In this document: positions 7,998 to 16,868 of the stretch, in pieces
How positions within the stretch are numbered: position 1 is the stretch's first letter
How the letters are laid out: each line of letters starts with the position of its first letter
From: Gammaproteobacteria bacterium
GTDB taxonomy: Bacteria > Pseudomonadota > Gammaproteobacteria > Pseudomonadales > Pseudohongiellaceae
Direction of reading: 5' to 3'
DNA: 64,000 nt
NCBI GenBank assembly: GCA_017853205.1
Contig: JAFMKB010000001.1
Span: 62,001-126,000, forward strand
The notes under the pieces: generated by a model
Databases searched by the model: none
What the model saw: the letters and a program-made list of their open reading frames with translations, nothing else
Told to the model about the DNA's origin: nothing
Program-made: the position numbers and the translations under genes

Positions 7998-8034
7998 AAA
8001 AAAAAGCAGACAATGTGAGTTGTCTGCTTTTTTT
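7998..8034. terminator. Bidirectional Rho-independent terminator (sodB / groEL)
   Basis: The stem AAGCAGACAA (8004-8013) / TTGTCTGCTT (8020-8029) with a 6-nt loop is flanked by a run of A on the left and of T on the right. It therefore has a U-tract in both directions and can terminate sodB from the left and groEL from the right. Confidence 0.9.
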
Positions 8035-8068
8035 ATAGTGGCGCTCTTACTATGCCATAGGCTTGGGC

Positions 8069-9775
<1,707 letters not shown>

Positions 9776-10066
9776 TTAGCTTTCGATAACGCCGTAAATC
9801 TCATTCTCGCTGAGGATCAATAATTCCTCATCGCCGATCTTGACCGTGTTGCTGGCGTATTTGCCGAAGACAACAGTATCGCCGACCTTTACGTCGACCG
9901 GCTGCGTTTCACCGTTTTCTTGTCGCTTACCAGGACCCACTGCGATTACTTCGCCTTGAGCCGGCTTCTCAGTTGCAGAACCGGGTAATACGATACCCCC
10001 TGCGCTGGTTGTTTCTTCTTCCTTGCGTCTAACAACAACGCGGTCTTGCAATGGGCGGATATTCAT
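9776..10066 (-). CDS. groES: Co-chaperonin GroES
   Basis: The 96-aa lid of the GroEL chamber. The N-terminus [13 protein letters not shown], the mobile loop around residues 17-34 ([19 protein letters not shown]) and the C-terminal ENEIYGVIE are all present. The ATG has AGGAG 9 bp upstream. It is the first gene of the groESL operon; its promoter lies about 135 bp upstream. fxsA lies farther upstream on the same strand, as in Pseudomonas. Confidence 0.99.
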   Translation of the reverse strand: MNIRPLQDRVVVRRKEEETTSAGGIVLPGSATEKPAQGEVIAVGPGKRQENGETQPVDVKVGDTVVFGKYASNTVKIGDEELLILSENEIYGVIES

Positions 10067-10397
10067 CTTTCGTCACTCCTAAATCAAAAGTCTTGATTGC
10101 CAGAATTGAAAAGGGCTACGCGGAGCTGTGAGCCACCGTGAAGCCGATCATTACTTACCAAGTTTCGCCGCCCTGTGGTGGCGAGTTAGTAGATGAGTGC
10201 AAGATGGGGATTAGTAGGAGGAATTCAATACCTGCTGGGTAAATTCTTTGCCTAATCGAGGCGCGCTACAGTAGCCCTAACGCGATGGCGCAAAATAACC
10301 CGTTTTATCGGTTTTCATTTTATTAGAATGATTCTAGATTTAAATGATAACTTTATGATTAATATATATTTATATTAATTTTTATTAAGTAGGATCG
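10067..10397. other. groES-fxsA intergenic region with an AT-rich tract
   Basis: This 331-bp gap holds the groES leader, the sigma32 promoter at 10201-10228 and, from about 10315 to 10390, a tract made almost wholly of A and T. The tract lies 90-160 bp upstream of the heat-shock -35 box and directly downstream of the fxsA stop codon. I see no gene or hairpin with a U-tract in it. Confidence 0.6.
10201..10228 (-). promoter_or_regulatory. Sigma32 heat-shock promoter of groES-groEL
   Basis: On the minus strand TTGAAT (10228-10223), a 13-bp spacer and CCCCATCTT (10209-10201) match the RpoH consensus CTTGAA-N13-CCCCATnT almost fully. The start site would fall near 10193, giving a leader of roughly 127 nt before groES. 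No CIRCE inverted repeat is present, in keeping with sigma32 rather than HrcA control. Confidence 0.85.
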
Positions 10398-10964
10398 CTA
10401 TTTTTCAGTTTGCTCAACAGACTCTTCGGACGCGTTTTTACGCTCATCCACTAACTCAACAACTAACTCCCCCTCGATGATGTCGCCAGTCCTATGTCCT
10501 TGCCCACCTGCTTTTGTCTCTGCACCAAATCCTTGGTGCGCGTCACTGAAACCGCCGCCGAAGCTCGCGCCAAATCCCTTAGCGAAACCTGCATTTGAAC
10601 CACCTGCTGCGCGCACAATCCCGCTGCGGAGCAATCTTGATGCAATTAGCCTACGCAACGGCCCAGCAAGAAACACAAACCCTAAGGTGTCGGTTATAAA
10701 TCCCGGCGTCAGCAACAAGGCACCGGCGGCGGCTAGCAACATACCCTCTATTATCTCCTGTGCAGGAAGCTCACCCGAACTAAGTCGCTCGTTTGCTCTA
10801 GTGAGAGTTGCTATACCCTGCTGCTTTAAGACTTGGACACCGATCACAGCTGTTGCGACAACCAGGCCCAGGGTCGGCAGGCCGCCAATCTGATCGCTCA
10901 CCTCAAATAGGAGCAACATTTCAGCAAGCGGCACCGCGATAAAAAACAGGAAGAAAAAACGCAT
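10398..10964 (-). CDS. fxsA: FxsA family cytoplasmic membrane protein
   Basis: A 188-aa membrane protein of the FxsA family, named in E. coli for suppression of F-plasmid exclusion of phage T7. Its normal role is unsettled. It has about three hydrophobic segments (3-22, 28-45 and 76-98), with the family signature LLLTPGFITDTLGFVFL near residue 80. The last 80 residues are Gly-rich and polar and probably cytoplasmic. The conserved position upstream of groES is kept here. The sigma32 promoter lies after fxsA, so heat-shock transcription from it would not include fxsA. Confidence 0.9.
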   Translation of the reverse strand: MRFFFLFFIAVPLAEMLLLFEVSDQIGGLPTLGLVVATAVIGVQVLKQQGIATLTRANERLSSGELPAQEIIEGMLLAAAGALLLTPGFITDTLGFVFLAGPLRRLIASRLLRSGIVRAAGGSNAGFAKGFGASFGGGFSDAHQGFGAETKAGGQGHRTGDIIEGELVVELVDERKNASEESVEQTEK

Positions 10965-11017
10965 GGGAGAGACTCCTTAGCTAGACATGCAGTTCATTCT
11001 ACGCGATCTTGTCGGCT

Positions 11018-11353
11018 ATGCATCTTATTGAAACACTCGCCCCGAATGAACGAATCTGGCAGATAGTTTTTCAGATCCCGGCAGGCCGTGTCGCGAGTTA
11101 CGGACAGATAGCGACTCTCGCCGGCTTGCCTGGTCATGCACGTCAAGTTGGGGCAGTGCTAAAGTCCTTGCCTAAACCAACGACGCTACCCTGGCATCGC
11201 GTCTGCAATGCGCAAGGACGACTCTCTTTGCCCGAGGGAAGTACGAGCTACTGCGAACAAAAAACTCGCTTGGAGTCTGAGGGCATCGTATTCGTTAAGG
11301 GGCGAATAGCGCTTGATCGCTTCGGCTGGGAGGTTGGCATTGAAACAGGCTGA
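11018..11353 (+). CDS. Alkyltransferase-like protein (MGMT family, no catalytic Cys)
   Basis: About 111 aa, corresponding only to the DNA-binding C-terminal domain of O6-alkylguanine-DNA alkyltransferase. The helix-turn-helix region IPAGRVASYGQIATLAG and the Arg finger (ARQVGAVLK) are present, but the active-site PCHRV motif reads PWHRV. Trp in place of Cys is the mark of alkyltransferase-like (ATL) proteins. These bind O6-alkylguanine, bend the DNA and hand the lesion to nucleotide excision repair without removing the alkyl group. The ORF could start at a TTG 9 bp upstream (11009). It is divergent from fxsA and convergent with ampG. Confidence 0.88.
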   Translation: MHLIETLAPNERIWQIVFQIPAGRVASYGQIATLAGLPGHARQVGAVLKSLPKPTTLPWHRVCNAQGRLSLPEGSTSYCEQKTRLESEGIVFVKGRIALDRFGWEVGIETG

Positions 11354-11361
11354 TCGCTTGA

Positions 11362-12726
11362 TCAAGCGTTGGGTTGTGTAGCTGAATAAGCAGGCAGCAA
11401 TCGACCCACCCATACCAGCAGCCCCAGCCCCGGAATCACCATAAGCGTGGTAAGCACAAAAAAGCTCGCCCAATCACCACCAAGCGCGTCAATCACAAAT
11501 CCGCTGCCTGCCGCGAGCGTCGTGCGACCAAAGTTCGATACAGACGCCATAAGCGCATACTGCGTGCCGGTATATGTCCTGCTAGTGAAATAGGAGATAA
11601 AAGAGACGAAAGCGACTGTAGCAAAGGCTTGAAAAAAATTATCGACCAAAAGCGCAAGCATAAGCAGATTGGTATTGGGGCCAACAACGGCTATAAGCGC
11701 GAACATAAGATTTGCGCCCGCCATTGCTATGCCGGCGACGAACAGTCCACGGATAACGCCGAAACGCGTATTGATCACCGCACCAAGCAGCGAGAACGCT
11801 GCGGTAACGAGTCCGCCGAAAAACTTCTGGTACAGGCTAATCTCATCGCGCGAAAAGCCAACCTCTACGTAAAATACCAGTGACATGCGCCCAAGCATTG
11901 CCTCGCCGAGACGAAAAACGAGCAGTAGCAAAAGTACCGAGAGCGCAAGGCGGAAACCGCAGCGCTGAAAAAACTCAGTAAAAGGTGCGATCAACGTAGT
12001 CTGCAGCCAAACGCTTAAACTTGGCGATGCGCCAAGCACCACGGCTTCTGCCGCAGACTCTTCGGCTTCGCTCGGAGGGCGAGGTGTAAGAAGAACGAGC
12101 AAGGCCAATAGTGCCACCATGCCGGCCAGAACAAGATAGACTCCATCCCAGCTCATCCCTATTGTTTCTCCGCCTAAAGCAACGGCTAGAGCACCGCCGA
12201 TAAAGCCGTAACCTGCAAACCACCCCGTAGTACTTACTGCTGCAGCATAGGGCATTTTTCTATCCATCTCTTCGCGGCTAAATAGCGTGATACGATACGC
12301 ATCAACACTGATATCCAGCGTCGCCGAACAGACTGCTATGCCGAGAGCAAGCAAACTAATCTGCAGAAGGCCCTCATTTGGATCGCTCAAGCCTAGGCCC
12401 AGAACGAGAAGTGCCATAACTGTGAGGCAGAGCACGATCCACGACCTGCGCTGACCGAGTCGTTTGCCTAATAATGGCAACGGTACGCGATCGACGAAAG
12501 GTGCCCATAGCCAGTTAATGGCATATACCGTGGCAATAACACCAAAGAAACCGATTGCCGACCGCGACAAGCCCGACTGCTGAAGCCAGAGCGTAAGCAC
12601 CGAGCCGTGGAGAACCCAGGGCAAACCACTGCAAAAGCCGAAGAGCAAGATAGCGAGAAAGCGCCTATCGCGCAGTTGTGCGAGAGTCTCGATAAAAGAA
12701 AGTGATTCGCGCCGAGTCGCCTGCAA
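11362..12726 (-). CDS. ampG: Muropeptide permease AmpG-like MFS transporter
   Basis: A 454-aa major facilitator protein with about twelve membrane helices. The N-terminal FGFCSGLPWVLHGSVLTLWL and the WAPFVDRVPLP loop match AmpG, which imports GlcNAc-anhydroMurNAc peptides from the periplasm for cell-wall recycling. AmpD (20733) acts on the imported products, so the two fit one pathway although they lie 8 kb apart. The only usable start in the open frame is a TTG (or ATT) 2 bp after the yajQ stop codon, implying translational coupling to yajQ. Other acetyl-CoA or peptide MFS carriers are possible but less likely. Confidence 0.83.
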   Translation of the reverse strand: MQATRRESLSFIETLAQLRDRRFLAILLFGFCSGLPWVLHGSVLTLWLQQSGLSRSAIGFFGVIATVYAINWLWAPFVDRVPLPLLGKRLGQRRSWIVLCLTVMALLVLGLGLSDPNEGLLQISLLALGIAVCSATLDISVDAYRITLFSREEMDRKMPYAAAVSTTGWFAGYGFIGGALAVALGGETIGMSWDGVYLVLAGMVALLALLVLLTPRPPSEAEESAAEAVVLGASPSLSVWLQTTLIAPFTEFFQRCGFRLALSVLLLLLVFRLGEAMLGRMSLVFYVEVGFSRDEISLYQKFFGGLVTAAFSLLGAVINTRFGVIRGLFVAGIAMAGANLMFALIAVVGPNTNLLMLALLVDNFFQAFATVAFVSFISYFTSRTYTGTQYALMASVSNFGRTTLAAGSGFVIDALGGDWASFFVLTTLMVIPGLGLLVWVGRLLPAYSATQPNA

Positions 12727-12728
12727 AA

Positions 12729-13214
12729 TTAGTCTCTAAAATTATTAAACTGAAGGGGAATATCGAGCGGCAACTCGCGCAGGAAAGCAATGACCTCCTG
12801 AAGATCATCTCGTTTTTTGCCAGAAACTCGCAGTTTGTCGCCTTGAATCGCAGTTTGTACTTTGAACTTCTTATCTTTGATCTGCTTCACGAGTTTGCGC
12901 GCAATATCGGATTCGATACCCTGCTGTACTGTCACCACTAGGGTCGCACGTTGACCGCTAAGCTGAACCTCGCCCTCGCTGAGACTCTTCACATCAACCC
13001 CCCGCTTGACCAGCTTACCTCTTAGTATTTCAAGCATTTGCTGCAGCTGAAAGTCGACCTCGGCAGTGAGTGTAATCTCGTTCTCTTTCGTCAATGCAAA
13101 GGAGGCGTTTATTCCCTTAAAATCGAAGCGCGTGCCTACTTCTTTGTTAGACTGTTCCATCGCATTGCGCACTTCGTGAACGTCAACCTCTGATACGATA
13201 TCGAATGTTGGCAT
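12729..13214 (-). CDS. yajQ: YajQ family nucleotide-binding protein
   Basis: A 161-aa protein of the YajQ (UPF0234) family, with two ferredoxin-like domains. Members bind nucleotides; in Xanthomonas a homologue binds cyclic di-GMP and partners a transcription factor. The hallmark N-terminus PTFDIVSEVDVHEVRNA and the RFDFKG motif are present, as is the C-terminal LPLDIPLQFNNFRD. The frame is open to 13322, but the ATG at 13214 has AGGAG 8 bp upstream and is the family start. ampG follows after 2 bp and is probably co-transcribed. Confidence 0.93.
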   Translation of the reverse strand: MPTFDIVSEVDVHEVRNAMEQSNKEVGTRFDFKGINASFALTKENEITLTAEVDFQLQQMLEILRGKLVKRGVDVKSLSEGEVQLSGQRATLVVTVQQGIESDIARKLVKQIKDKKFKVQTAIQGDKLRVSGKKRDDLQEVIAFLRELPLDIPLQFNNFRD

Positions 13215-13283
13215 TGTTGGGTCTCCTGTGTGTTCGTGGCGGCCGACGCCGCGAGCTGGCAAGTAACATAGAGCTTGTAAGGT

Positions 13284-13297
13284 TGGTAATGTTACCA
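13284..13297. promoter_or_regulatory. Candidate operator in yajQ / ABC-importer divergent region
   Basis: TGGTAA-TG-TTACCA is an inverted repeat with 6-bp arms, midway between the divergent starts at 13214 and 13362. Its position would suit a regulator of either gene. No known metal-regulator consensus is matched well, so this is a structural observation only. Confidence 0.3.
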
Positions 13298-13361
13298 TCA
13301 ACATCTTATCTAAGCCTCCCAATCAGCATGCGGGGGCGATACGCCTCAAAATGAGCAGATT

Positions 13362-14342
13362 GTGAGCCAATTACAGCCTTTTAGACTTCTATTATTTGCC
13401 CTTTTGGCTGCCTTTACCTCAGTGCTTGTCTCTCTTTTAAGCGGCAGTGTCGAACTCTCGTTTGATGACCTTATAGCTTATGCAGTCGGAGATATACCGG
13501 CTCTGCAACGTCAGGTACTCGAAGAGATCAGATTTCCACGGACGCTGGCTGCATTCGTCACTGGCGCAGCGCTTGCACTCGCCGGTGTGCTCATGCAGGT
13601 ACTGCTGCGTAATCCACTCGCCGATCCCTATATCCTCGGCCTCTCCGGCGGTGCTGCGGTCGGCGCACTAGCAAGCATTATGCTGGGCCTCGGCGGTTGG
13701 TGGTTGTCGGGCACCGCCTTCGTCGGCGCGCTTGTTTCGGTCGGTGTAGTATTCGGCATTGCCAGTCGTTCTGGACGTTGGTCGACCACCCATTTATTGC
13801 TTACAGGCGTTGTAGTTTCCGCTGGCTGGGGCGCGCTAATCAATCTCATGCTGTCGACGAGCGCGAGCGCCAGCGTGCAGGGCATGTTGTTCTGGCTCAT
13901 GGGCGATCTCAGTCAAAGCCGAGTTGGTCTGCTGCAAGTCGGCATCTTAATAACAGGGGCGGCGCTCGCGCTCAGAGCGGCTCGATCACTCAATGTATTA
14001 GTTCGAGGAGACCTCGTTGCAGCGAGCCTTGGTGTTCACGTGAACGGTCTGCGTCTCAGCTTGTTCTTTGGTGCCTCGCTACTCACTGTAATCGCGGTCA
14101 CAACTGCCGGTAGCGTCGGCTTTGTTGGCCTCGTCGTGCCGCATATGCTTCGCCTAACTGGTGCGCGCGACCATCGCCTTCTCATTCCTTTTTCACTTAT
14201 CGCAGGCGGCACATTTTTAGTCGTTGCGGATACGCTCGCGAGGACACTGCTGGCGCCCCAACAACTCCCTGTCGGGGTAATCACAGCGCTTATCGGGGTT
14301 CCTAGTTTCATAGTCATACTAAGGAACGCGGCAAGCAAATGA
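13362..14342 (+). CDS. FecCD/BtuC-family ABC importer permease
   Basis: Inner-membrane permease of 326 aa with about nine to ten helices. The family segments RFPRTLAAFVTGAALALAG, LLRNPLADPYILGLSGGA and GSVGFVGLVVPHMLRLTGARDHR are all present; the last holds the coupling helix that contacts the ATPase. Such importers carry vitamin B12, ferric siderophores or haem from a periplasmic binding protein. It starts with GTG (ATG is lacking near the family start) and overlaps the ATPase gene by 4 bp. No binding protein, TonB receptor or B12 riboswitch is seen nearby, so the substrate cannot be named. Confidence 0.9.
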   Translation: MSQLQPFRLLLFALLAAFTSVLVSLLSGSVELSFDDLIAYAVGDIPALQRQVLEEIRFPRTLAAFVTGAALALAGVLMQVLLRNPLADPYILGLSGGAAVGALASIMLGLGGWWLSGTAFVGALVSVGVVFGIASRSGRWSTTHLLLTGVVVSAGWGALINLMLSTSASASVQGMLFWLMGDLSQSRVGLLQVGILITGAALALRAARSLNVLVRGDLVAASLGVHVNGLRLSLFFGASLLTVIAVTTAGSVGFVGLVVPHMLRLTGARDHRLLIPFSLIAGGTFLVVADTLARTLLAPQQLPVGVITALIGVPSFIVILRNAASK

Positions 14343-15148
14343 CTTCTCTCCTAACCGCAGATAATCTTCTATTACGTGCAGGCCACCGAACGCTTTGTAG
14401 CGGACTGAGCCTCAAGGTCGAACAGGGACAGTGTTGGGGGCTGCTTGGTAAAAACGGTGCGGGGAAAACAAGCTTATTGCACACGCTCGCAGGATTGAGA
14501 AAGCCTGCGGAAGGCACTGTATTGCTGGGCGAAACACCTCTTGCTGCTCTACGCCCTGCACAGATTGCCGAAAAAATTGGGCTATTGCTGCAAGAATCCG
14601 TCGACGCATTACCGTCTACGGTTTTAGAAACCGCATTGCTAGGCCGCCATCCTCATACCAAGGGTCGCTTGTTCGACGACGCTGAGGATCTGGCGATTGC
14701 CTATGAGGCTCTGAGCAAACTAGGCATAGAATCACTCGCCCCACGCACCGTGGACTCGCTTTCAGGGGGCGAACGGCAGCGCTTGGCGCTCGCTATGCTC
14801 CTCGCGCAGAGGCCTCGGCTGCTTCTTTTGGACGAACCGAGTAATCATCTAGACCTCGGGTTTCAAACGCCACTAATCAATCTGCTACTTAGTCAGGCCA
14901 ACGGCAGCCAGAGAAAGACCGCTCCCCCTTCAGACAACGTATCATCTGGGGCAGCTGTAATTATGGCCACCCATGATATCAATCTGGCAGCACGCGTCTG
15001 CGACAACATTGTATTGATGATTGGCGATGGCGAAACACTGGTTGGAAATGCACTTGATGTGTTGACCGAAGACAATCTCGGCAAAGCTTACGATTGCCCC
15101 ATAGCGCGTGTTAAGCATGAGGGTAGAACACTGTTCTACCCTCTCTAA
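14339..15148 (+). CDS. ABC transporter ATP-binding protein, FecE/BtuD type
   Basis: A 269-aa ATPase that powers the permease encoded just upstream. Walker A is LLGKNGAGKTSLL (about 35-47), the signature is SGGERQRLAL (about 141-150), Walker B is RLLLLDEPSNHLDL (about 159-172), and the switch His is in MATHD (about 209). Between Walker B and the switch is a polar insertion of about 20 aa (NGSQRKTAPPSDN region) not typical of short FecE proteins. The ATGA overlap with the permease implies coupled translation. Its last codons form a perfect inverted repeat at 15119-15143. Cobalamin or siderophore import is likely; the choice is open. Confidence 0.9.
   Translation: MTSLLTADNLLLRAGHRTLCSGLSLKVEQGQCWGLLGKNGAGKTSLLHTLAGLRKPAEGTVLLGETPLAALRPAQIAEKIGLLLQESVDALPSTVLETALLGRHPHTKGRLFDDAEDLAIAYEALSKLGIESLAPRTVDSLSGGERQRLALAMLLAQRPRLLLLDEPSNHLDLGFQTPLINLLLSQANGSQRKTAPPSDNVSSGAAVIMATHDINLAARVCDNIVLMIGDGETLVGNALDVLTEDNLGKAYDCPIARVKHEGRTLFYPL
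15119..15143. terminator. Perfect 12-bp inverted repeat spanning the end of the ABC ATPase gene
   Basis: GAGGGTAGAACA (15119-15130) and TGTTCTACCCTC (15132-15143) are exact reverse complements around a single C. The repeat encodes the last eight residues of the ATPase and ends 5 bp before the end of its stop codon. The next gene, aceF, converges from the right and ends at 15175. No T-run follows in either direction; a role as a two-way terminator is inferred from its place. Confidence 0.45.
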
Positions 15149-15174
15149 CCTGCGACAGGTGTTTCTGAGTGACC

Positions 15175-16821
15175 CTAAAGGATAAGGTTGCGAATATCAC
15201 TCAGTACTTTTTCGAGATGCGTGACAAAGAGTCCTCCGTCCACACCGTTGACAGCCTTGTGATCGTACGACAGGGTGATCGGTAGCATCTGGCGAGGCAC
15301 AAATTGTCCACCAACATACTGCGGTTTAATCTGCGTCTTAGCCACACCCAAAATCGCCACCTCCGGGGCGTTTACTATCGGAATAAAGCCGGTGCCACCA
15401 ATTGCGCCCAAGCTTGAGATTGTAAAACAGGCCCCCTGCATTTCTTCTCGCGATAACTTTCGATCCTTAGCTTTCTGCGAAAGTTCGATCACCTCGGCGG
15501 CAAGTTCCCAAAGGCTTTTCTTGTCGACGTTGCGTATCACCGGAACTACAAGGCCTGCCTCTGTTGCTACAGCGACGCCTATGTGGATGTACTTCTTCTG
15601 AACGACGTACTCGCCTGACGAGTGTAACGACACATTGAACTGCGGCAGCTCAGCTAACGCTGAGGCGCAGGCTTTGAGTAAGAACGGCAAGAATGTCATC
15701 CTGACGCCCTTTTTCTCCGCTTCGCCTTTGAGGCTAGTCCGAAACTCTTCGAGGTCGCTAATATCTATTTCATTAAATTGAGCCACATGCGGCACAGCGT
15801 TCCAATTTCGCTGCATGTTTGCTGCAGTTAATTTGTGCAACTTGCTGCGAGGTATTTCTTCGATCTCACCAAACTGACTAAAGTCGATATCAGGCACGGG
15901 AGCAATACCAATGCTGCTTGAAGCAGCCAAAGGTGAATTTATCCTTGTTTTCACGAACCCATGAATGTCTTCCTTGATAATACGCGATTTCGCCCCGCTT
16001 CCTCTCACCAGGGTGAGATCAACACCGAGTTCGCGGGCAAGCTTTCTTACTGCAGGTCCCGCATAGACCTTCGCAGAGTCGCCACCCGGAACGGGCCCCG
16101 AAGGAGTAGGCACTGGTGCAACGCTCGCAGCGGGGCGCAGGTCCGCTGGACTAGTATCCGATGTTTGTGGCTCTGCGGCTTTTGGTTCGATGGCGACCTC
16201 AGCATCAGACGCAGTCGCCGCGGGTGCATCCTCGACGGGTTCCGCCAGAATGCGCACAATGCTCGCGCCCTTCTTCACTTTGTCCCCAACCTTCACGAGA
16301 ATTTCTTGCACTTCCCCTGCGCGATCTGCGGGCACATCCATCGCCGCCTTGTCTGACTCTAAGGTGATTAACGTGTCGTCTAGACTAAGCGAGTCGCCTA
16401 CTGCGACTTGAATCTCAATCACCTCGACTTCGTCGTCGGTACCGATATCGGGTACCTTGATATCGTAAATCGAAGGCACAGCTGCTGCAGGCGAAATCGG
16501 CGCAGGCGTTTTTTCTACAACAGGCTCGGCCTCGCTTTGTTCAAGTGGCGCGGCTTCTGCTACCTCGACCTCGTCGTCCACGTCCTCAACTTCAAGCGTC
16601 AGAATCACGCTGCCACTGCTAACCTTGTCACCGAGGTTGATCTCGAGACTTTTGACGACACCGCTTTTAGGCGCGGGAATTTCCATTGCCGCTTTGTCGC
16701 TTTCCAACACAAGCAAAGAATCTTCCTCTGCCACTGTGTCGCCTACGGCGACTAGAAGCTCGATAACTTCGACATCGCTCGCATCACCCAAATCTGGAAC
16801 TAGAATTCTCTCTATAGCCAC
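15175..16821 (-). CDS. aceF: Pyruvate dehydrogenase E2, dihydrolipoamide acetyltransferase
   Basis: Core of the pyruvate dehydrogenase complex; transfers the acetyl group from lipoyl-lysine to CoA. About 548 aa with two N-terminal lipoyl domains (lipoylated Lys43 in LESDKAAMEIP, and a second LESDKAAMDVP near residue 165) joined by Ala/Pro/Glu-rich linkers. A peripheral-subunit-binding domain follows (AGPAVRKLARELGVDL, near 265), then the catalytic domain ending in SYDHKAVNGVDGG. The frame extends to a TTG at 16860, but the GTG at 16821 gives the usual V/M-A-I-E start and has GGGAG upstream. It lies 47 bp after aceE in the same operon. The E3 gene lpd is not in this window. Confidence 0.96.
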   Translation of the reverse strand: MAIERILVPDLGDASDVEVIELLVAVGDTVAEEDSLLVLESDKAAMEIPAPKSGVVKSLEINLGDKVSSGSVILTLEVEDVDDEVEVAEAAPLEQSEAEPVVEKTPAPISPAAAVPSIYDIKVPDIGTDDEVEVIEIQVAVGDSLSLDDTLITLESDKAAMDVPADRAGEVQEILVKVGDKVKKGASIVRILAEPVEDAPAATASDAEVAIEPKAAEPQTSDTSPADLRPAASVAPVPTPSGPVPGGDSAKVYAGPAVRKLARELGVDLTLVRGSGAKSRIIKEDIHGFVKTRINSPLAASSSIGIAPVPDIDFSQFGEIEEIPRSKLHKLTAANMQRNWNAVPHVAQFNEIDISDLEEFRTSLKGEAEKKGVRMTFLPFLLKACASALAELPQFNVSLHSSGEYVVQKKYIHIGVAVATEAGLVVPVIRNVDKKSLWELAAEVIELSQKAKDRKLSREEMQGACFTISSLGAIGGTGFIPIVNAPEVAILGVAKTQIKPQYVGGQFVPRQMLPITLSYDHKAVNGVDGGLFVTHLEKVLSDIRNLIL

Positions 16822-16868
16822 CGCTTCGCTGCTCCCAAAATTATTCGACTCAAATCGCAAACCTCTCG

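Noticed and set aside
10160-10210. Possible CIRCE element upstream of groES (GAGTGC half-site)
   Set aside because: Only one half resembles the CIRCE arm and there is no matching left arm; the sigma32 promoter explains the region.
15961-16755. Overlapping plus-strand ORFs inside aceF linkers
   Set aside because: They mirror the repetitive Ala/Pro/Glu-coding lipoyl linkers on the other strand and have no start signals.
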